Positions 8,401 through 11,767 of a stretch of 11,767 nt of DNA are shown here, one piece after another. The stretch spans positions 37,257-49,023 of the forward strand of contig QZCP01000207.1 in NCBI GenBank assembly GCA_003956705.1, written 5' to 3'. Source of the DNA: Brevipalpus yothersi (Eukaryota; Arthropoda; Arachnida; Trombidiformes; Tenuipalpidae). Every line of letters begins with the position of its first letter. Within the stretch, counting starts at the first letter, position 1. Below the pieces are notes generated by a model. That model worked only from the letters and a program-made list of their open reading frames with translations. It was not told the DNA's origin and searched no databases. Position numbers and translations under genes: made by a program.

Positions 8401-8472
<72 letters not shown>
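8401..8472 (+). repeat. (GA)36 microsatellite
   Basis: Uninterrupted GA units for 72 bases, preceded by CATGAAA. It is the reverse complement in type and near-equal in length to the (CT)37 tract 3.6 kb upstream. The open frame through it reads as Glu/Arg repeats and is not a gene. Confidence 0.98.
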
Positions 8473-8476
<4 letters not shown>

Positions 8477-9226
8477 ATCTATTATTATTTCCCAGATACT
8501 ATTTCTCTATTCCGCAATGACTTGGAGGCTCTCTCTCTCTTTTTATTCCATTCAATTCGCATGCTTACACACTAACACAATAGCATTCTTTTGATGGGCC
8601 AAACCTTGTGAGTGTGTGTAAAAGATTCGCTCTCTTTTTATGAGGGCTAAAGGCTAAATATTTTTCATGTATATTATCTGTTTACTTTTTTCGGAAATCA
8701 TTATCATTTGTGGTGTGTGTGTGTGCGTGTGTATTCAGTGAAGATGATCATGGTGATGATGGTGTGATGATTTTGCCCATCTTTTTGGTACCAATTGTGT
8801 GTATAAGTGTGTGTATATATGAATGCTGTGTATGATCAGAACATGAAAAGGATGAAGAAAAAAAATTCACTTAACTCAATAGTTAACCGGTTTGGCAAAT
8901 ACTTTTTCTCTTTTCTTTTATCATCATCTTTTTCTTCTTCCTTTTGTCACTTCTTCATTTTCATCTCAAACACTGCCTACTTCACTACTTCAATTGCTTA
9001 GATTTTCTTTTTTTGGTGGAAAAAAGATTGAAATTGAAATTCAATATCTTCAATAAATGATCAAAAGAAAATGATTGATAGCTGATAAAAATTTTTTTTG
9101 TAGCCAATCTTTGATATGCTATTCACTTGTCACTTAAATTCACTTACACAATAGTTTTTATGTGTGTTCAAAAGAGAATATTTTTCGCCACATATTTTTA
9201 TTTTCATTTTTTCTCTTCTTTTTATC
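8473..9226. other. non-coding stretch with GT repeat and GATGAT runs
   Basis: The stretch holds a GT repeat at 8713-8732 with one C interruption, then GATGATCATGGTGATGATGG near 8742-8762 and T-rich DNA. A short plus frame over 8807-9001 starts at GTG and is Ser/Phe-rich from CT-rich DNA. No gene is called. Confidence 0.4.
8713..8732 (+). repeat. (GT)n microsatellite with one interruption
   Basis: GT units for 20 bases with a single GC unit near the 3' end. Confidence 0.9.
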
Positions 9227-9245
9227 TCATTGATCTGATCAATGA
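9227..9245. repeat. near-perfect palindrome TCATTGATC-T-GATCAATGA
   Basis: Perfect 9-base arms flank one central T. It lies about 200 bases upstream of the 9449-9668 coding candidate. It resembles a symmetric binding site for a dimeric regulator or paired homeodomain sites (two inverted TTGATC/GATCAA cores). Function is inferred only. Confidence 0.8.
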
Positions 9246-9301
9246 AATATTTTTCCAGAGAAACTATCACTGGAATTGGATTGAAATTTAATCTCCGGTA
9301 T

Positions 9302-9360
9302 TGGTCACCATAATCATCGCCATTGTCATCACCATAATCATCACCATAATTGCCATCTTT
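9302..9360. repeat. degenerate CAT/ATC trinucleotide repeat
   Basis: CACCATAATCATCGCCATTG is followed by two further CATCACCATAATCA-type units. In one frame this reads His/Asn (HHNHRHCHHHNHHHNC) and in another Ile/Val/Thr. Such repeats often encode His-rich tracts in arthropod proteins. The His frame runs into the TGA at 9525 and does not match the preferred coding frame of the following exon. Confidence 0.6.
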
Positions 9361-9392
9361 TCGATATTCTTCATTCTCATCCGATTATCATC

Positions 9393-9412
9393 AACGGAAA
9401 AAATTTTCCGTT
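9393..9412. repeat. inverted repeat AACGGAAAA-AA-TTTTCCGTT
   Basis: Perfect 9-base arms around AA. It sits 37 bases upstream of the strongest acceptor (9448), so on RNA it would form a hairpin in the branch-point region of that intron. As DNA it contains inverted GGAA cores typical of ETS or Rel-type sites. Either role is inference. Confidence 0.8.
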
Positions 9413-9480
9413 CCTCATCCACTTTTCATCCTCATCTCGTCCACACAGTCTCCCATATTTCGTTCCATCATTCCGCCAAG

Positions 9481-9668
9481 AAATCATCATAATCATCAAT
9501 ACCAGGCTTTTGCCTGTGGTAGTATGAGCCCTGTCCCTCCATTGGACTATCCACAATCATCACAATCACAATTTAGTGTCACTTTTAAGTGCGATTGTTC
9601 ACATACACTGGCGGCCAGAACCGTTGGCTTTCTTGCCGATTGGATATCAGCCTATGTTTTTCTTAAAG
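9481..9668 (+). CDS. candidate coding exon, phase 2 in and phase 1 out, unknown family
   Basis: The right border is TTAAAG|GTAAGAATTC, a near-consensus donor. Four AGs could open the exon: starts 9449 (best pyrimidine tract, phase 0), 9481 and 9523 (phase 2) and 9506 (phase 0). The phase-2 starts fit the donor at 646. From 9481 the frame gives 62 residues: Asn/His-rich NHHNHQYQAF, then a Pro/Ser/Gln-rich segment (MSPVPPLDYPQSSQSQFSV), then FKCDCSHTLAARTVGF and ADWISAYVFLK. ATG 9524 has A at -3 and is a credible start if the upstream exons are UTR. The disordered-looking start and the C-x-C motif do not identify a family. A second frame is also open here until 9833, so the frame choice is not certain. 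Confidence 0.4.
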
Positions 9669-9930
9669 GTAAGAATTCATCTCCTAAAGAACACATACAT
9701 TCATGTATTCCCTCTCGGTATCAATTATGATTATACAAGCGGAAAGTATACTTTTTATGCAATCAAATCGTGTTACCTATGTTTGTATATGACTCATAAT
9801 CGAATATTAATACAACAGGAGGCTAGCCAGTTATAATAATGACAACAATGATAATAATTCGTTAGGCAAATCATATCAGATCAATTCATACACACACATA
9901 CTGTTTGACGAATAGCTTTGGTAAAAGTGA

Positions 9931-10185
9931 TTACATGAACGTGTTTGTGTGTATATGTATGTGTGGACTTGAAATTGAGGCAAAAATTTTTTTTTCACTC
10001 TCGTACATACATATATTGGCCTTGTAGTTGACTTGAGGCCACATCATTCTCGATTTGCCGACTAGCAACGGAAAGCTCAGCTGTGTTAATGGTTCCTGGA
10101 GTCTTACTTGGAACTTGCCACTTATTCTTTCTATCTCTCTCTTTCTCAACATGAAATCTTGTTTACCGAAAGTATGGCCTGACAT
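9931..10185 (-). CDS. ATG-started 84-codon minus ORF, unassigned
   Basis: The ORF opens at a genuine ATG (10185-10183) with C at -3. It reads MSGHTFGKQDFMLRKREIER and then SGKFQVRLQEPLTQLSFPLL, becoming repeat-derived Ile/His at the end. An acceptor with a strong pyrimidine tract (TTCTCTCTCTCTCTCATGTC-AG) overlaps the start, and a donor-like TTCCAA|GTAAGACT lies inside near 10107. A 23-residue exon HTFGK...GKFQ is therefore also possible. A second minus frame over the same DNA is equally protein-like (KWQVPSKTPGTINTAELSVA and on) and closes at TGA. No family is recognised. Confidence 0.2.
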   Translation of the reverse strand: MSGHTFGKQDFMLRKREIERISGKFQVRLQEPLTQLSFPLLVGKSRMMWPQVNYKANICMYESEKKIFASISSPHIHIHTNTFM

Positions 10186-10241
10186 GAGAGAGAGAGAGAA
10201 CGAAAACTAAATCTTCACGGGAACCTTCTTCTCTTTTACAG

Positions 10242-10345
10242 CATATTTTTTCCTGTGAACATGACAGCATACGATTCACATTGGCTGACCTTCGACCTCT
10301 GACCATCTTTTTCCTATCTCTGTCTCTGTTTCTCAATCTATTCTA
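10242..10345 (+). other. possible plus-strand exon start after a good acceptor
   Basis: CCTTCTTCTCTTTTACAG ends at 10241. The phase-0 frame reads HIFSCEHDSIRFTLADLRPL and remains open to a TAA near 10345, while the frame compatible with the 9668 donor (phase 1) stops after five codons. No donor is seen downstream. It is probably a decoy acceptor, or an exon that would give the 9481-9668 product a very short end. Confidence 0.12.
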
Positions 10346-10412
10346 ACACACTAGTGATGAGCAAAACGATTTCCTTGTCAACTTTATCATTGATTATGTT
10401 AATCATCATCAA
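10338..10412 (-). CDS. candidate terminal exon (third) of minus-strand gene
   Basis: The minus-strand acceptor GGTTTTTCTCTCCCTCTTCC...CTGCAG ends at 10413. Only the phase-0 frame is open beyond a few codons. It encodes 24 residues, beginning LMMINIINDKVDKEIV and ending LLITSVLE, then TAG at 10340-10338. Phase-0 entry matches the phase-0 exit of the 10837-10780 block. The peptide is amphipathic to hydrophobic, as in a C-terminal helix. No polyadenylation signal is evident close after the stop. Confidence 0.25.
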   Translation of the reverse strand: MMMINIINDKVDKEIVLLITSVLE

Positions 10413-10544
10413 CTGCAGAATGTATAGGAAGAGGGAGAGAAAAACCATCTTCACTTGGGCCTCATCGATAGATTCAGAGAAGTGAAGAGGTTTTTCACTC
10501 ATTTCAAATTATTTAAACGGAAAGAATGCCTTTTTTCAGGCTTT

Positions 10545-10548
<4 letters not shown>

Positions 10549-10592
<44 letters not shown>
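10549..10592 (+). repeat. (CT)22 microsatellite
   Basis: Uninterrupted CT units for 44 bases, then a degenerate CTTTCTCTTTCTC tail. In the minus-strand gene model it lies inside the intron between the second and third exons, where it reads as GA. Confidence 0.97.
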
Positions 10593-10599
<7 letters not shown>

Positions 10600-10779
10600 T
10601 CTCTGGGCTCCCAAAAATGAGCGGGAAAAATAGCTTTCTCCTCTTTAACTAAAAGGCATGAGACAAGGTTTTTAGCGAGATACGATTTATGGCCTGAGAA
10701 AGCTGTGGATGGACAGTGAAAAGGGAATAAAGATATATGCACACACGCAGTGTTAGGCCAACGTTTTACGTAATGTTAC

Positions 10780-10837
10780 CTGGGCAATAAAGGAGAAGTA
10801 ATCGGTTGACTGACCAGTGTTTAACTGGCCACCGGGC
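10780..10837 (-). CDS. candidate middle exon (58 bases) of minus-strand gene
   Basis: On the minus strand TTTGCTTTTGCCTCCTATTT-CAG is a strong acceptor ending at 10838. CCCAG|GTAACATTA is a good donor with GT at 10779-10778. The frame taking one base from the exon reads PGGQLNTGQSTDYFSFIAQ and ends exactly at the donor (phase 2 in, phase 0 out). The frame starting at the first base is also open, but the third stops early. The block is clearly less AT-rich than its surroundings. A 5-base stem CCAGT-GTTTA-ACTGG lies inside it. It is the best two-sided exon on this strand. Confidence 0.3.
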
Positions 10838-11031
10838 CTGAAATAGGAGGCAAAAGCAAATATATGCTCACAAATGAATGCATGATAGTAGTAGTCGTGA
10901 AAAAAAGAAGGAAAGGAACTTGGAAAAAAGTTTTTGCTTTTCTCTTTTCTCCAAAACTTTCACTAAATTTTTGTGGAGATGAGCAAATCAGAATGAATAG
11001 CTTATCTAGTTCATTTAGATCATCTCTCTCC

Positions 11032-11040
<9 letters not shown>

Positions 11041-11062
<22 letters not shown>
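11041..11062 (+). repeat. (TC)11 microsatellite
   Basis: Twenty-two bases of TC, preceded by an imperfect CT-rich stretch from about 11023. In the minus-strand model it lies in the first intron. Confidence 0.95.
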
Positions 11063-11240
11063 CTCAAGAACTCCTCCTATACCACTAATTACGGCGGAAA
11101 GAAATCATTAAGGCAAAGAATTTCAATAAGATGCGGGATTGTTGAGCTTCCATCTTTTATCTTGCTCTCATCTTTCCAGAATACGGGAAACAAGATTCAA
11201 ATTCATGCTCTCCAGCAGAAATAGATACATTCATACATAC

Positions 11241-11422
11241 GTACACATAGCATTTATATTGTTTATGATCGTGACCTTATCTAAACTGTCTTGAGTGGTG
11301 GTAGCTTGCGAATCGATTACATTGTATAACCATCTTAACCGTTCTTGAATATTTGCTTGCCACTCTTTTTTCTCATCTTCTCTCTCTCTCTCTTTCTTTC
11401 TCAACTGCTGCCAATCAATCAT
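11241..11422 (-). CDS. candidate first coding exon of minus-strand gene
   Basis: ATG at 11422-11420 opens a 60-codon frame ending two bases into a codon at TGTAC|GTATGTATG, whose intron side is a consensus GTATGT. The product starts MIDWQQLRKKEREREDEKKE, continues WQANIQERLRWLYNVIDSQA and then TTTQDSLDKVTIINNINAMC, predicting a charged helical or coiled-coil N-terminus. The Lys/Glu/Arg part is encoded by a GA-rich run and proves little; the WQANIQERLRWLYNVIDSQ part is not repeat-derived. It exits in phase 2, matching the 10837 acceptor. An alternative is an internal exon starting at 11407 after GATTGATTGGCAG. The ATG context is weak (T at -3). Confidence 0.25.
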
Positions 11423-11728
11423 CGAAAAAAAGAAAAGCCACAATCAGGTCACTCTGAATCGGTAAATCTTCCCTGAACATTACCCGATAAAGTTCATAGA
11501 AGAGAGAAAGCTTTACCCAAGAATAAATGACAGATCGTGAGATGAGGCTTGGTCTCGTTAAAAATGTGAAACGCTTTGCTTTCGATAGTTTTTTCTTCCT
11601 TATATTTTCTTCCTGGCTTCATGAGTCAAATATATATAATGTATTCTGAATATATGCACACATTTCAAGAAAACAATTATCATTGTCATATTATACAAAC
11701 ATTCTTATAGAGCTCAATTTATTACTTC

Positions 11729-11732
<4 letters not shown>
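11423..11732. other. flank, no gene seen
   Basis: AT-rich sequence with ATATATAAT near 11631-11639. On the minus strand this would lie upstream of the 11422 start and would have to hold its promoter or further 5' exons. The donor-like sites on the minus strand (TTGG|GTAAAG near 11515, CGG|GTAATG near 11483) cannot be paired confidently. Confidence 0.35.

Positions 11733-11767
<35 letters not shown>
11733..11767 (+). repeat. (CT)n microsatellite cut by the window end
   Basis: CT units run from 11733 to the last base (at least 17 units), so the true length is unknown. It resembles the other long CT tracts. Confidence 0.95.

Noticed and set aside
4713..8472. CRISPR-like or satellite array
   Set aside because: The repeats are simple dinucleotides without spacers of regular length; no direct repeat-spacer structure exists.
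8355..8594. 79-codon ORF with a long Glu/Arg run
   Set aside because: It is carried by the (GA)36 microsatellite and lacks an acceptor or donor pair.
10455..10742. ORFs on both strands through the CT tract at 10549-10592
   Set aside because: Both are kept open by the repeat; the rest is short and lacks splice or start context.
10780..10840. tRNA-like or structured RNA gene
   Set aside because: Only one short 5-base stem with a 5-base loop is present; there is no cloverleaf, A/B box pair or acceptor stem.
1..11767. Mobile element (terminal inverted repeats, LTRs, transposase or reverse transcriptase)
   Set aside because: No long terminal repeats, no target-site duplications around an ORF and no recognisable transposition-protein motifs were seen on either strand.

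Overview
The window is AT-rich eukaryotic DNA dominated by non-coding sequence. It has no prokaryote-style gene packing and no ribosome-binding sites, tRNA, rRNA or CRISPR array. No transposase or reverse transcriptase reading frame is visible. It carries many long, pure (CT)n/(GA)n microsatellites, scattered TCATCA and GATGAT runs, and pyrimidine-rich acceptor-like tracts followed by AG. Metazoan-style promoter motifs (GAGA tracts, a TCAGTT initiator) and His/Asn/Ser/Gln-rich short exons suggest an arthropod, possibly an acariform mite. That assignment is an impression from composition and is not proven. No protein here was matched to a known family.

Plus-strand layout, best model. A promoter-like block lies at about 281-402. 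A candidate first exon (about 370-645) ends at a strong 5' splice site (GTAAGTATT at 646). About 8.8 kb of intron-like DNA follows, with a candidate internal exon at 7852-7970. A second coding exon ends at 9668 on a strong 5' splice site (GTAAGAATT). The reading frame that begins at ATG 563 leaves the first exon in phase 2. Two acceptors before 9668 (exon starts 9481 and 9523) accept exactly that phase, giving a His/Asn-rich then Pro/Ser/Gln-rich N-terminus. The rest of the gene would lie to the right of the window. The alternative is a 5' UTR in the upstream exons and a start at ATG 9524.

Minus-strand layout. At the right end, three blocks (11422-11241, 10837-10780, 10412-10338) can be joined with matching phases from an ATG to a stop, giving a 104-residue protein of unknown family. 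This is a hypothesis built by eye. Further minus-strand candidates are a 3'-terminal exon at 3856-3714, an ATG-started 84-codon ORF at 10185-9931, and a 114-codon open frame at 1411-1067 without an early ATG.

The remainder holds microsatellites of up to 37 dinucleotide units in both orientations. CT runs upstream and a GA run downstream flank the 7852-7970 exon candidate as long complementary repeats. Short near-perfect palindromes cluster at 9227-9412. CT-rich DNA produces good-looking acceptors by chance, so exon calls carry modest confidence and need transcript data.
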